64,000 nt of DNA from positions 868,001 through 932,000 of the forward strand of contig NZ_JAAKEJ010000001.1 of assembly GCF_011039135.1 (NCBI RefSeq). Reading direction: 5' to 3'. How positions within the stretch are numbered: the first letter of the stretch is position 1; the number at the start of each line of letters is the position of its first letter. The position numbers and the translations under genes are program-made. The DNA is from Desulfovibrio sp. ZJ209. GTDB taxonomy: Bacteria > Desulfobacterota > Desulfovibrionia > Desulfovibrionales > Desulfovibrionaceae. The notes beneath the pieces are model-generated. The model saw nothing but the letters and a program-made list of their open reading frames with translations, searched no databases and had not been told where the DNA came from. Below, piece by piece: positions 29,254 to 38,715 of this stretch.

Positions 29254-30247
29254 TCATGTATTTTCATTCTTGAAGATATCCGTCATAGTGACAGGCAGCG
29301 CGAACGGCATTACAATCTCCATGCGCAAGCTGGCGTTCAGTCCAGTCGCGGTTATAGCCAAGTTTGTTGAGAGGTGTGGAGGCAATTGAGGGTAGCCGTG
29401 AACGCCCATTTCATGCTTGTGATAACCCATGCACCGCAGAGCGTTGAGCATGGTCGCGTCAGAGATCGGCCGCGTTTCCGTCCGCGAGGAAGGAAAGAGG
29501 TGTTGCCCGTTGCCCGAAAACTTTTTCAATTCCCTCACTATGGTAAGAGCCTGGCGAGACATAGTGACAATATGGGTGCGCCGCATCTTCATGCGCTCTG
29601 ACGGGCTGCGCCATGAGGCCGCCCCCAAATCGAACTCTTGCCAGCTGTCGCAGCGTAATTCGGCCGGACGCACAAACAGCATTGGAGCCAATTTCAGGGC
29701 GCAGACAAGCGGGAAATAGCCCGCATAGTCATCAATGGCAATTTTGAAGCACCCTGCGCGCGGTTTCGTGATTTCCTTTGCCTTCGGTACTCTTGACGAG
29801 CGCGAGAATCTCCGGCGCTTCAAGACTGGCTATGTGTTTTTTCCCGATGATGGGGAGAATGTAGGTATTTAAGCGATACTGGGCTGTCCCCTGATGTTTT
29901 TCCGAAAATCCGGCAAGACGCGTCCGATGCCAGTCCAGAGCGATGTTTTCAAAGCAGTCGCGTTCAGCGTGGCCTGTTCCCGCTTGGCGGCTTTTTTCTG
30001 GGCTGACGTCGATGCCATTGGCGAGAAGCCCCTTTGCCTCCTCGCGTCGCCCTCGCGCGTCTTTCAAGAAGACAGCGGGATAATCGCCAAAACTGAGCAG
30101 CTTTGACTTGCCCGCAAAACGGTAGGCCATGCGCCAGAGCTTGCTTCCCGTCGGGGGCACTTAGAGGAAGAGCCCGCCTCCAGCAAAATACTTCCTTGGC
30201 TTCGCTTCCGGGTTCAGGCTGCGGATGTGGGTATCGGTCAAGGGCAT
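29254..30247 (-). pseudogene. P4-type tyrosine integrase, decayed
   Basis: The gene begins MPLTDTHIRSLNPEAKPRKY at 30247, with GGAGG upstream, a typical P4-integrase start. A TAA at 30161-30163 replaces the usual Glu in the GLFLxVPPTGSKLW motif. After FAGKSKLLSFGDYP the frame continues to ARRVLQNC. A large segment is then missing and the catalytic domain resumes in another frame with LKLAPMLFVRPAELR and ERMKMRRTHIVTMSRQALTI. The C-terminus is scrambled. It can no longer make a recombinase. It lies directly beside the tRNA-Glu-derived attachment sequence. Confidence 0.85.
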
Positions 30248-30483
30248 CTTGGGTACCTCCACGTTGTTGGACGGCATGATACCCACATGGACAAAAATAT
30301 TGCTATTTCAGCATGTTGGCAGTGTGGGTATCGGGATTCAACATAGCACAACGATGCCCACAAATATACCCACAAAAAGTGTGGATGCAACTGGACTTAG
30401 GTACACTTCGGGAAACACAACTGGAGAAAAAAATAAAGAATGCCAATGCTTTTTACACCTTGGCATACGTATTTGTACCTAAA

Positions 30484-30534
30484 TTTGGCGTCCCCAAGGG
30501 GATTTGAACCCCTGTTGACGGCGTGAAAGGCCCC
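30484..30534 (-). repeat. tRNA-Glu 3'-end remnant with attachment-site core (left)
   Basis: On the minus strand 30489-30534 reads as the 3' half of tRNA-Glu: anticodon loop CTTTCAC, T-arm CAGGGGTTCAAATCCCC and the acceptor end TGGGGACGCCA. The 5' half beyond 30534 does not fold into a normal D arm or pair with the acceptor, so this is not a complete tRNA. The first 20 bases (30484-30503) are repeated exactly at 62851-62870, which makes this the probable left attachment site. Confidence 0.7.
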
Positions 30535-30613
30535 TGCCTCGCGTTTGCCACCATTGAATTTCAAGGGGTCCAGCCGCAGTGAAGGGCATCAAAATGCAAT
30601 TAGGTGCAGTACT

Positions 30614-30635
30614 TTTGTAACCAAATTTGTAACCA
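30614..30635 (+). repeat. Paired TTTGTAACCA motifs, possible integrase arm sites (left)
   Basis: Two copies of TTTGTAACCA at 30614-30623 and 30626-30635. The same pair occurs at 62784-62793 and 62798-62807, just inside the right core. Short directly repeated motifs inside both att cores are what integrase arm-binding sites look like. Confidence 0.5.
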
Positions 30636-31011
30636 AAAAATCTGACGGCAGAGGACTGCCCAAGACCTTATTTTGGTGTGGCTTTAAACTCTTCGAATAA
30701 TCGGAGAATCGGATTTTGATAATAGGATTGATAAAAAGTTAATTAAGTAAATTTTTCCTATATACTCTATGTGGCAATAAAATTTTTCAATGATAAATTC
30801 ATATTTTTAGATTTTATGTATCCAAAAATGAAGTTATAAGTATATATTTATCATTCAAAAAACTACTGATTTCATACATGAATCAACATACCAAATCCAC
30901 ATGATAGGCTCTTGCGTCAACAATCTCCATCTGCTATGTTGATATCTTTGAAGATATCCATTCTAAGTCATCTGGCTTCCGGCATAGGGGTATTCTCTTA
31001 CTCTTGTTATG
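30636..31011. other. AT-rich intergenic region
   Basis: About 375 bases of strongly AT-rich sequence with no supported gene, between the attachment region and the decayed toxin-antitoxin pair. Confidence 0.5.
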
Positions 31012-31028
31012 TACGGAGAAATTCCGTA
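31012..31028. promoter_or_regulatory. Operator-like inverted repeat before the decayed DUF1778 gene
   Basis: TACGG and CCGTA separated by seven bases. The same arrangement, with the same GAGAAA start to the spacer, is found at 63090-63106 before the intact DUF1778 gene. Ribbon-helix-helix antitoxins bind such sites to autoregulate their operon. Confidence 0.55.
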
Positions 31029-31050
31029 TACGCGTTGTGAGGTGCTTGCC

Positions 31051-31344
31051 ATGACACAATCCCATGAAATGCCCATGTCGCGGATTGATGCCCGGATCCC
31101 CCTTTCAGTCAGGGAAACCATCGACCGCGCCGCAGCCATGCAAGGCCGTGCGCGCACGGATTTTCTCATTGAGGCGGCTCTGTGAAAAGCCGAACAGGTT
31201 ATCGCCGAACAGACCATCATTCGTCTGACCTTGCGCGACCAGGAGCTTTTGGCCAAAGCGCTCCAACATCAAGCACCCCTGGAGCCCACTCCGTTTCTCA
31301 AAAAGCTGGCGAAGGAATATGCTGAAAGAGTCAAAAGTTCATGA
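31051..31344 (+). pseudogene. DUF1778 antitoxin (TacA-type), nonsense mutation
   Basis: A 97-codon gene nearly identical in layout to the intact copy at 63129: MTQSHEMPMSRIDARIPLSV, then RTDFLIEAAL. The next codon is TGA (31183-31185) where the intact copy has Glu. The remainder (KAEQVIAEQTIIRLTLRDQE) is still open to the normal stop. The N-terminal ribbon-helix-helix would survive truncation, but the toxin-neutralising C-terminus would be lost. Confidence 0.85.
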
Positions 31345-31760
31345 AGCTCCTCTTCGATTTCCTGATGCCTGACATGGAGAGGGGAGGATTTACTTGTGGC
31401 GAACCAGCTCTTGACACCTATCTGCACAAGCAAGCCGGCCAGGATATGCGGCGCAGTTTTGCCACAGTGATTGCAGCACGGCCAAAGGCGAACCCAAACA
31501 AGGTCGTGGACTTCTCCACCTTTTCCGCCGCCTCCATTATTTTCACCTCTCTCCCCAATGAAATAGCTCGCAAGATACCGCGCTCTCCCGCCGTTCCCGC
31601 AATTCGTCTTGGCCGATTGGCGGTGAATGCCTCGCAGCAAGGGAAACATATCGGGAGCCTGCTGGTTCTGGATGCTTTGCGGCGAGCCTGCCGAAACGAA
31701 CTGGCTTGGGCCATTATTCTGGTGAACACCAAAAACGAGAACGCTGCCATCTTCTATTAA
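31341..31760 (+). pseudogene. GNAT acetyltransferase toxin (TacT-type), truncated
   Basis: Overlaps the antitoxin stop by four bases, as in the intact pair. It reads MKLLFDFLMPDMERGGFTCG, then AIRLGRLAVNASQQGKHIGS (acetyl-CoA loop), but stops at TAA 31758-31760 after AAIFY. The intact copy continues with EKFLFQRFHENPLALWM. The missing C-terminal strand carries the aromatic and substrate residues, so the toxin is probably inactive. Toxin and antitoxin have decayed together. Confidence 0.8.
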
Positions 31761-31901
31761 AGATTTCTTTTTCAGCGCTTAACTGGAATACTTCTCTACT
31801 TTGGATACTAGGAAAGAATGCTGAGAATTTCGAGGATGATTCTTTATTTAACATGATTTCTTCGCATTGATGAAGAACTCTTTTGATCGAGGAGATACCA
31901 C

Positions 31902-32102
31902 ATGGATAATGATCTGCTTAAAGTTTCCAAATTTGACGCGGCAGACTACCTCAAGAATGAGGCTGATGTGCACGAATATCTGGATGGGGTCAGGAACGAA
32001 AATGAGCCGAGGGCTTTCTTAAAGGCCATAAATACTCTAGTACGCGCTAAAGGGATGGTAAATATTTCCAAGGAGACGGGTATTCCAAAAGAAGGTCCGT
32101 AG
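31902..32102 (+). pseudogene. Addiction-module antidote protein (HigA/Xre-like), truncated
   Basis: A 66-residue frame (KFDAADYLKNEADVHEYLDG, then FLKAINTLVRAKGMVNISKE) matches the N-terminal two thirds of small XRE-type addiction-module antidotes. It stops where the DNA-recognition helix (normally GLSRESLYKALS) should continue. GAGGAG precedes the ATG. No partner RelE/HigB toxin gene is visible on either side. It is probably a remnant. Confidence 0.6.
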
Positions 32103-32551
32103 GACTCTCATCTGAGAGGTAACGCTGATTTTCTCCACTTAATGGAGGGATTGTGCAATCTCTCAGGTGTGCTCGTAACAGGATGGAATAGCCTTTAGTC
32201 TAGCCAAAGCATGAAGTACTACCCGAAGCGCAAGTATCATTGGCAAATATTTTCTTGTCATAGAGCACCTTGGGTATAAGTAATTTCCATCACTTTGAGG
32301 CTTGATCTCCCGAGAATAGATACTAAATTAGAAAGCGCATCAATAAGGGAGGAAATTTTTGCAATCCGTCAAAATGGCAATCGAGCACTTTCGCTCGCAC
32401 GAGCCCCGCATCCTTTACATAGTCCCTGAAAAGGGTCAAGAGACGTTCACTTGGGGCAACAATAAGGGACATCGCTCCAGCAAACTGTTAGGGGTGAGGT
32501 CGCCAAAAATTGAACCAGCACTCGCAAGCCGGAGTTTTCGAGGTGATGCAG
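32103..32551. other. Intergenic region before the FixC-like gene
   Basis: No gene is supported. A short frame at 32359-32559 overlaps the next gene start and has no recognised features. Confidence 0.45.
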
Positions 32552-33844
32552 ATGAGTGAGCAATTTTATGATGTGATCATCGTCGGAGCAGGGATTGCCG
32601 GGAGTTCTGCCGCCATCACGGCAGCCAGTGCCGGGCTGGATGTCCTTTTGCTGGAACAGGCAGATACGCCAGGCAAAATGAACATGACAGGCGGACGGAT
32701 ATACACCCGGGCTCTGAAAAAGCTCCTGCCGGATTTTGCCTCCACGGCGCCGCTGCAAAGAACTGTCACCAACGAGAGGGTTTCGGTCCTTACCGAGGAG
32801 GCAGCGTCAACGCTCGAGTATTTTAATGCCCTCGCGGGCAGCGCAGACGAGGCGTCCGCCTCCTCCACCGTCCTGCGAAAGAGCTTCGATGCATGGCTGG
32901 CGCACGAGGCGGAAAAAGCCGGGGCCAAACTGCGTGTCTCCCAACGGGTAATCGACCTCATTAAAAACAATGACACCGTTTGCGGTGTAAAGACCGGTAC
33001 GGATACCTTTAATGCCCATGTGATCATTCTAGCGGAGGGAGCCAGTTCCCTGCTTGGGCAGAAAGTGGGCCTCGTGAAAAAACACGACCCTGCCAAGTAC
33101 GCCACTGGCGCCAAGGAAGTTATCCATCTGGGCGCGGAAGTGGTTGACGAACGCTTCAACTGTAAAGGCGGCACCGGCGTCGCGTGGCTGTTTTTGGGCT
33201 ATCCATCCACAGGACAAATGGGCGGCGGCTTCCTCTATACAAACAAGGACAGCATTTCCCTCGGGATGGTAGTGGGGATGAAGGATGCCAGGGAAAGCAA
33301 TACTTCCGTCCTTCAAATGCTGGCTGATTTCAAGAAACACCCACTTATCGAGCCTTTAATCAAGGATGGCGAAGTCATTGCACGCGGTGGCCATATGGTG
33401 CCCGAGGGCGGCTACAATGCCATTCCCGAATTGGCCGATAATGGCTTGCTGATCGTCGGTGACGCGGCGTCACTTTGCCTGAATCTTGGCTACACCATCC
33501 GGGGCATGGATCTTGCCATCCTTTCGGGGATAGCTGCGGCCAATACCGCGATACGCGCCAAAAAGGCGGACAATTATTCGCGCGATTATCTATGGTCGTA
33601 TTATGATGAGCTAGAAAAGGAGAATATCTTCCCGGATATGAGGCACTATAAACATATTCCAGAATTTCTCCATAATGAACGCATCTTCACCACCTATCCA
33701 AAACTCGTCAACAACTTCATGCAGGAAATTTTTACGGTTGACAGTGGCAGCGAACCGGCATGGAAGAAAATCTCGCGGTATGTACAAAGAGCCGGCATAC
33801 TCCATATTATAAAAGATGTCTGGCAAGGGATAAAGTCGTTTTAG
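32552..33844 (+). CDS. FAD-dependent oxidoreductase, FixC / ETF-quinone oxidoreductase-like
   Basis: A 430-residue flavoprotein of the geranylgeranyl reductase/FixC superfamily. The FAD-binding DVIIVGAGIAGSSAAI is at the N-terminus and the second FAD motif GLLIVGDAASLCLNLGYTIR near residue 305. FixC normally works with FixA, FixB and the ferredoxin FixX to pass electrons from an ETF to quinone. None of these is adjacent, so it is an orphan and its partner is unknown. The ATG at 32552 has GAGGTG upstream. GC and codon use are more even than in the catabolic cluster to the right. Confidence 0.8.
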   Translation: MSEQFYDVIIVGAGIAGSSAAITAASAGLDVLLLEQADTPGKMNMTGGRIYTRALKKLLPDFASTAPLQRTVTNERVSVLTEEAASTLEYFNALAGSADEASASSTVLRKSFDAWLAHEAEKAGAKLRVSQRVIDLIKNNDTVCGVKTGTDTFNAHVIILAEGASSLLGQKVGLVKKHDPAKYATGAKEVIHLGAEVVDERFNCKGGTGVAWLFLGYPSTGQMGGGFLYTNKDSISLGMVVGMKDARESNTSVLQMLADFKKHPLIEPLIKDGEVIARGGHMVPEGGYNAIPELADNGLLIVGDAASLCLNLGYTIRGMDLAILSGIAAANTAIRAKKADNYSRDYLWSYYDELEKENIFPDMRHYKHIPEFLHNERIFTTYPKLVNNFMQEIFTVDSGSEPAWKKISRYVQRAGILHIIKDVWQGIKSF

Positions 33845-33952
33845 AATGCGACGCTTCCCCTCCCGTCGTGTTCGGGAAGCGCTGCCTGAAGCGGCTGCCC
33901 TTAAATAACTGAAGCGCGCCAATGGGTGGCAGTGACACAGAAAAATTAGTAG

Positions 33953-33982
33953 AAAGGCCCTCATGGTACAGAGGGCCTTTTT
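33953..33982. terminator. Bidirectional terminator between the FixC-like gene and the aldo/keto reductase
   Basis: Hairpin AAAGGCCCTC / GAGGGCCTTTTT with an eight-base loop, between convergent genes. A further inverted repeat GCTTCCC / GGGAAGC lies closer to the FixC-like stop (about 33856-33885). Confidence 0.8.
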
Positions 33983-34031
33983 CACCACAGTTTTGAGGGG
34001 TGGTCCCTGCTAAAAGATGCAGGCAGAGAGG

Positions 34032-34882
34032 CTAGTCATGGACCTTGTAATTCGCAAGGAGCCATTCACCCATGCCGGGCGTTTCGGGGTCGTGTGCGCC
34101 GTGCCCGGTGTCCAGCCCACGGATGTCCGCCATTTCGGAAACTGTAAGCTCAAAATCAAAAATATCGATATTTCCCTTGATCCTTGCGGGATTCGTTGAC
34201 TTGGGCAAGACGATGAGGCCATCCTGCACTTCAAAGCGAAGGATGATCTGGCCCGGATTTTTCCCATATTTTTGCGCAAGCGCCGAGATCACGGGATTTT
34301 CAAGCAGCTTTTTGTCACCGTGGCCGAGAGGAAAATACGCCTCGATTTTCACATCCGCCGGCTCAAGGAGTTTCCTCAAGGCGCGCTGCTGAAAAAATGG
34401 GTTGCACTCCACCTGGTTCACAGCGGGCACGGTGGCGAACTGGCTGACATACTTTTTCCAGAGATTCGGCGTCATGTTGCTTACGCCGATGGATTTTATC
34501 AGGCCCTCCTTTTTCGCCTCCTCAAGGGCTTTCCACGCCCCCACCACGTCAAAATAAGGCTGGTGGAGCAGATAGAGGTCGATCCAGCTGTCTTAAGCTT
34601 TTCCAGCGATGCGCGGATGCCTTTTTTCGCCTCCTCATAGCCGTAATCCTGAATCCAGAGCTTGCTGGTGATGAATATTTCCTCTCGTGGAATGCCGGAA
34701 TCCCGGACAGCCTTCCCGACTTCCTCCTCGTTGAAGTAGGCAGCGGCGGTGTCGATATGGCGGTAGCCAACTTTCAGTGCGTCCATTACGGCCTTATAGG
34801 TCGAGCCGTCATTGGGGATGAGAAACACGCCAAAGCCCACCGCAGGGATCAGGTTGCCGTCGTTCAAGAGCACTTCTTTCAT
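34032..34882 (-). pseudogene. Aldo/keto reductase, frameshifted
   Basis: An NADPH-dependent aldo/keto reductase of about 283 residues in two frames. The N-terminal part (MKEVLLNDGNLIPAVGFGVF, the catalytic Tyr in DTAAAYFNEEEVG, the Lys in FITSKLW) ends at LEKLKT. The continuation, WIDLYLLHQPYFDVVGAWKA with the catalytic His in LLHQP and then SIGVSNM, is in the next frame. One added base near 34590 restores the whole protein. The C-terminus has the usual NADPH-binding VLPKSTNPARIKGN. The start is the ATG at 34882. Confidence 0.88.
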
Positions 34883-34912
34883 ACGTCGCTCCTTATGCGC
34901 GGTCACGGTTCG

Positions 34913-36061
34913 TTATTGCAAGGGAATGGTCGCGGGCCCCAGTTTCAATGGCGTGGGGCCGTTGTGCGGCTGCTGCCTTGTATCAAGGCCCTTCTGGCGC
35001 AGCCAGTCCATGAGATGCTTCGCCACATCCACATTGTTTTTATCCGCCATCAGAGCGTGGGGGTTGCCCTTGAGACCGATTTCAGGCAACTCGACCAGTG
35101 TCGCGTCGCCCCCGTGCCTGTTGACGGCGTCCACGAACTGGCTGCCCCACTCCCGGATGACGCGCCAGGCCTCCTGGTTGAAATCGGCGTTTGGAGCGTC
35201 GGCGATATTGTCGCCAAAAATCACCAGTATGGGCATTTGGGCCAGCTTTTTAAATTCGCTCTCGGGTACGAGGATGGGCCGCAATACCTCGGCGGCGATT
35301 TTATTGTCCGTAGGCACTTCCTTGAAAGGCTCGTTCTCCGGGAGCACGAACTGGCCGGGCTCATAGGCAACGACAGCCTTTAGCCGTTCCGGGCTTTCCA
35401 TGGCGGAAAACCAGCCGTACTGGCCACTGTTGGAGTGCGTGACGAGCACGGATTCGCCCGTGCGGTCAAGGAGCGCCCGCAGGGTTTCGGCCATGTACTT
35501 CCGATGTTCGTTGGTCCGTGGTTCATCGCCGGTATTGGGAGTCTGCTGGCGGAAGAACTGGTCGATGGCGCCCGCTGATGCCGGAAACTGCGTCACGTCA
35601 AAAAGGGTGGCGTCGTCGGGCGGCGTCCAGATGCCATTGCGAAAGACGGTCCAGGTGGCGCTCTCCCGGCTGGCTGCCGGCACATCGTCCTTGGAGGCCG
35701 GGGTGGACTGCGTGTACCCTGCCCGGCCCCGCCTCGGCTGGTCGATGATATAAACAGGCCAGTCGTTCCGGGGGAAAATGGCCTGGAAACCTTCCCTGCC
35801 GTCGGGCGTGGACTCCCATGTCTTCCCGGATTGCATCATGCCGTGCCAGAAAATAAGGGGAAACTGGCGGGAATTTTCCGGGATGTAGTATTGAGCGTAT
35901 CCGTGGTCACCGTGAAATGTGTCGCCATTGGGTTTCTTTTGTACTGTTCCGCCGAAAAGCAAGCTGCCCATTGTGCGAAGAGACAGCGGTTTCTCTGGTT
36001 CCGCGAGAGCGTTGCCCGCGCAGAGGCAGAAGGCCGCCAGGAAGCCGGTGGCAAATTTCAT
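34913..36061 (-). CDS. Secreted alpha/beta hydrolase
   Basis: A 382-residue alpha/beta-hydrolase-fold protein with a signal peptide (MKFATGFLAAFCLCAGNALA). The putative nucleophile serine is in VTHSNSGQYGWFSAM, followed by YEPGQFVLPE. A conserved block FHGDHGYAQYYIPENSRQFP and FWHGMMQSGKTWE lies near the N-terminus, and the C-terminal His may be in KGNPHALMADKNN. It would act in the periplasm on an ester. A TTG start four codons upstream (36073), with AGGAGA before it, is equally likely. The next gene is a close paralogue. Confidence 0.8.
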   Translation of the reverse strand: MKFATGFLAAFCLCAGNALAEPEKPLSLRTMGSLLFGGTVQKKPNGDTFHGDHGYAQYYIPENSRQFPLIFWHGMMQSGKTWESTPDGREGFQAIFPRNDWPVYIIDQPRRGRAGYTQSTPASKDDVPAASRESATWTVFRNGIWTPPDDATLFDVTQFPASAGAIDQFFRQQTPNTGDEPRTNEHRKYMAETLRALLDRTGESVLVTHSNSGQYGWFSAMESPERLKAVVAYEPGQFVLPENEPFKEVPTDNKIAAEVLRPILVPESEFKKLAQMPILVIFGDNIADAPNADFNQEAWRVIREWGSQFVDAVNRHGGDATLVELPEIGLKGNPHALMADKNNVDVAKHLMDWLRQKGLDTRQQPHNGPTPLKLGPATIPLQ

Positions 36062-36122
36062 GCGAATATTCAAGGGGGCTCTCCTTGCTGTATACGTACT
36101 GGCGATCAAAAGCAGCAACACC

Positions 36123-37311
36123 TCAACGGCGCTTTACCAAGGGAAAATCCGGGACGACGGCTGCCGGCGCAGGGCCGCTATGCGGGGCCTCACTGCCGGA
36201 AAGTCCTTTTTTGGAAAGCCAGTCTTCAAGCTGTGCGGCGATTTCGAGATTGTTCAAGTCGGCAAAAGCCGCGTGGGTGTTTCCCTTGATGCCCATCTCG
36301 GGCAGTGAGACAAAGGTCGCGTCGCCCCCGCGCCTGTTGACGGCGTCCACAAAGTCCAGCGCCCTTTGGCGGGCTATGCGCCATACGTCCACATTGAAAA
36401 TTTCGCTGGGCTTTTCGCTGATATTGTCGCCAAAAATGACGAGGATGGGCATTTTTGTGAGCTTTTCAAACTCTTTCGCCGGCACAATGACCCCCTCTTC
36501 CATTTCGCCGGCGAGCTTGTTGCCGGCGGTCACTTCAGGAACCGGCCCGTCATCAGGAAAAACGACCTGCCCCGTTCATAGGCCACCACCGCTTTAACTT
36601 TTTCAGGGTTGGCCATGGCGCTGAACCAGCCGTACTGGCCGCTGTTGGAATGCGTCAGCAAAATCGCGGGGCCGGTCCTCTCAATCAGCCGTTCATGGCG
36701 TCCGCCATGAACTTCCTGTGCTGGTTGTCCCGCGGCTCTTCGCCGGTATTGGGAGTCTGTTGGCGAAAAAACTGGTCAATGGCTTCCGGGGTGGCGGGGA
36801 ATTGGGAATCCTTGAAAAGCCCCGGAGGAGTGGGCGGCGTCCAGACGCCGTTGCGGAAGGCGTTCCACGCCTCGCTTTCGCTGGATGAAGTGGGCTGCGC
36901 TCCCTTGGATGCGTCCGTCGCGAGTGTATAGCCGGCCCGTCCCCGCCTGGGCTGGTCGATTATGTACGTCGCCCAGCCGTTTCTGGGCAAGATGGCTTGG
37001 TAGCCTTCGCGCCCGTCCGGCGTGGATTCCCAGCTCCTGCCCGATTGCCCCACCCCATGCCACAGGATGAGTGGATAGGTGCGGGAATTTTCAGGGATAT
37101 AGTATTGGGCATAACCGTGGTCGCCATGAAAGGTGTCACCACTATCTTTTTTGACCACGTTGCCGCCGAAGAGAAGGCTCCCCATCGTCTTTAATTTTAT
37201 AGGGCCACCCCGCTTTATTTCAGATGAAACAGGCTCTCCAAGGCATCTGGAGGGTTGAAATCCCGATATTACACATATGACACTAAGAAAAGAGAGCGCC
37301 AAAAGGAGCAT
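36123..37311 (-). pseudogene. Secreted alpha/beta hydrolase paralogue, two frameshifts
   Basis: Paralogous to the protein at 34913-36061 and upstream of it in the same orientation. The first part (208 residues, signal peptide MLLLALSFLSVICVISGF, then FHGDHGYAQYYIPENSR and STPDGREGYQAILPRNGW) ends at a false stop near 36690. A middle segment (LTHSNSGQYGWFSAMANPEK) lies in another frame. The C-terminal 136 residues resume after a second shift near 36573. Both breaks are repaired by adding one base. The surviving sequence is highly conserved, so recent inactivation or sequencing errors are likely. Confidence 0.85.
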
Positions 37312-37605
37312 GGGTTTTTCATTTTTTCTCCATTTTCCTGTGCTTATTTGGAATGATTACTCTTTATAATTTTTTACTCATTAAATTGTCAAGAATGTAT
37401 TAATTATGCCTGATCCGTCTCCCCTCCATTGCTCATTGAGAAAATTGCCGTTCCAAAAGCGGAGGACTTCCAGAGCCAACGTCGAGGCAGCCATTCCGGG
37501 GCCAGCCCCGGATGCCTGACCTGTATACTTAAAAAGAATACCCGGCGAAGATTCAACCAAAGCTCGCGCCGATGGCGGAAACAATGTCGAACCGCAAAAA
37601 CAAGA

Positions 37606-38035
37606 GAGGCTGTCCTGGCCAAGGTTCATATTTTGCTTCTTAACCCCAAGAATTAAGGTGGGTGAATAGCTCTTTATGATTATCTCCATTGAAACGCCAT
37701 CCGCACTCTTTCAGGAACCAATAAAAGTGTTCAGGCTTAATGCCGTTGAACTTGCGCAAATGCCGCTTGGCCTGGTTCCGAAAATTTTCTCTCCCATTGA
37801 TAGGGTTTCCTTGTTTGGCAAATACCCTTGAATGGTCGATCCTGTGATGGTGGAAACCGCATACATCCAAGGCAGTCTACGCCCGGAACATATCCGTGCA
37901 GCCGATGCTATCAGGCACGACGCGCTCCTCAATGATGGGCATGAGCGTTGCTGTTCGCGCATTGGGGATTATGACTGTATAAACCTTCCCGTTGCGCTTG
38001 TGTACTCCGAAAACCGACGAACAAAGAACCTCTTT
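37606..38035 (-). mobile_element. Degenerate IS1595-family remnant
   Basis: Minus-strand sequence encodes the C-terminal half of a transposase almost identical to that at 10353: FHHHRIDHSRVFAKQGNPIN and KRHLRKFNGIKPEHFYWFLK. An in-frame stop precedes ALDVCGFHHH, and the 5' part is lost beyond about 38035. The end at 37606-37624 still resembles the 19-base inverted repeat (GAGGCTGTCCTGGCCAAGG). It cannot transpose. Confidence 0.85.
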
Positions 38036-38247
38036 TCCTTGTTTATTTTTAAAAAAATTTTTCCTGAATGGGATGCCCCAAAGTTGCCCCTTCTTTTTTC
38101 CCTGCCCGTCGCATAGCCGAGGAACCAGCCCCGTGCGGCCCTGCGCCGGGCCCGTTGCCCCGCGAGTGCCACAGGCTTTCCCTGCCTAGCGGCGCGACGG
38201 CCCTAGGTACTCCCCAGAAGCCAGACTCAGCCTCCACCTGGGCTGTC
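38036..38247. other. GC-rich intergenic spacer
   Basis: About 210 bases between the IS remnant and the promoter of the flavoenzyme cluster. It holds short GC hairpins but no gene. Confidence 0.45.
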
Positions 38248-38276
38248 TTGACATTAATTTAGTTTTCATTAAAAAA
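38248..38276 (+). promoter_or_regulatory. Probable promoter of the NTF2-OYE-NTF2 operon
   Basis: TTGACA at 38248-38253 is followed 16 bases later by TAAAAA, in an AT-rich block just before the ribosome binding site at 38293. The spacer contains an imperfect inverted repeat TTAAT/ATTAA that could be an operator. Confidence 0.5.
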
Positions 38277-38307
38277 ATCTTCATCACACATCTGGAGGAA
38301 AATCCCC

Positions 38308-38715
38308 ATGGCAGACTTAAGCGAGTACAAGGCGATCGTGAGGACGCTGGAAACGTATCGCGTGGAGGGCTGCGCGGCCAATGTGGCCGGCGGGAAGAGG
38401 GCTTTCCATGAAAAAGCGGTCATGAACGGCTCGGGTAAGGACGGCTACGTTCTCGGGCCCGCCCATACCCTCTACGACCTCTACGGGCAGGTTGGCCCCG
38501 CGCCGGATGCCATCTGGCATATCGATGTGCTGGATAGAGCGGGTAATACGGCCATCGGCCGCATTGTCATCAAAAACTGGCACGGCAAGGACTTCGTGGA
38601 TTGCCACGAGCTGATCAAGGAAAACGGCGAGTGGAAAATCATCGCCAAGACCGCTCAGGAACTGGAGGAGCGGCCATGTCCGAATTTGCCTGTCTTGCGC
38701 GTCCGCTGGAAATAG
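38308..38715 (+). CDS. NTF2-like (lumazine-binding-2 type) protein
   Basis: A 135-residue protein of the SnoaL/NTF2-like fold group: an N-terminal helix (LSEYKAIVRTLETYRVEGCA), then ALHEKAVMNG-type strands (RAFHEKAVMNGSGKDG) and a C-terminal CHELIKENGEWKIIAKTAQE. Such proteins bind or turn over small hydrophobic molecules, or are accessory subunits. GGAGG precedes the ATG. Its end overlaps the start of the flavoenzyme gene by 40 bases in another frame, indicating tight coupling. Two relatives lie at 40694 and 41192. Confidence 0.75.
   Translation: MADLSEYKAIVRTLETYRVEGCAANVAGGKRAFHEKAVMNGSGKDGYVLGPAHTLYDLYGQVGPAPDAIWHIDVLDRAGNTAIGRIVIKNWHGKDFVDCHELIKENGEWKIIAKTAQELEERPCPNLPVLRVRWK

Noticed and set aside
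30484..30573. Complete tRNA-Glu gene
   Set aside because: The 3' half is convincing, but the 5' half does not pair with the acceptor or form a D arm, so I call only a remnant and att core.
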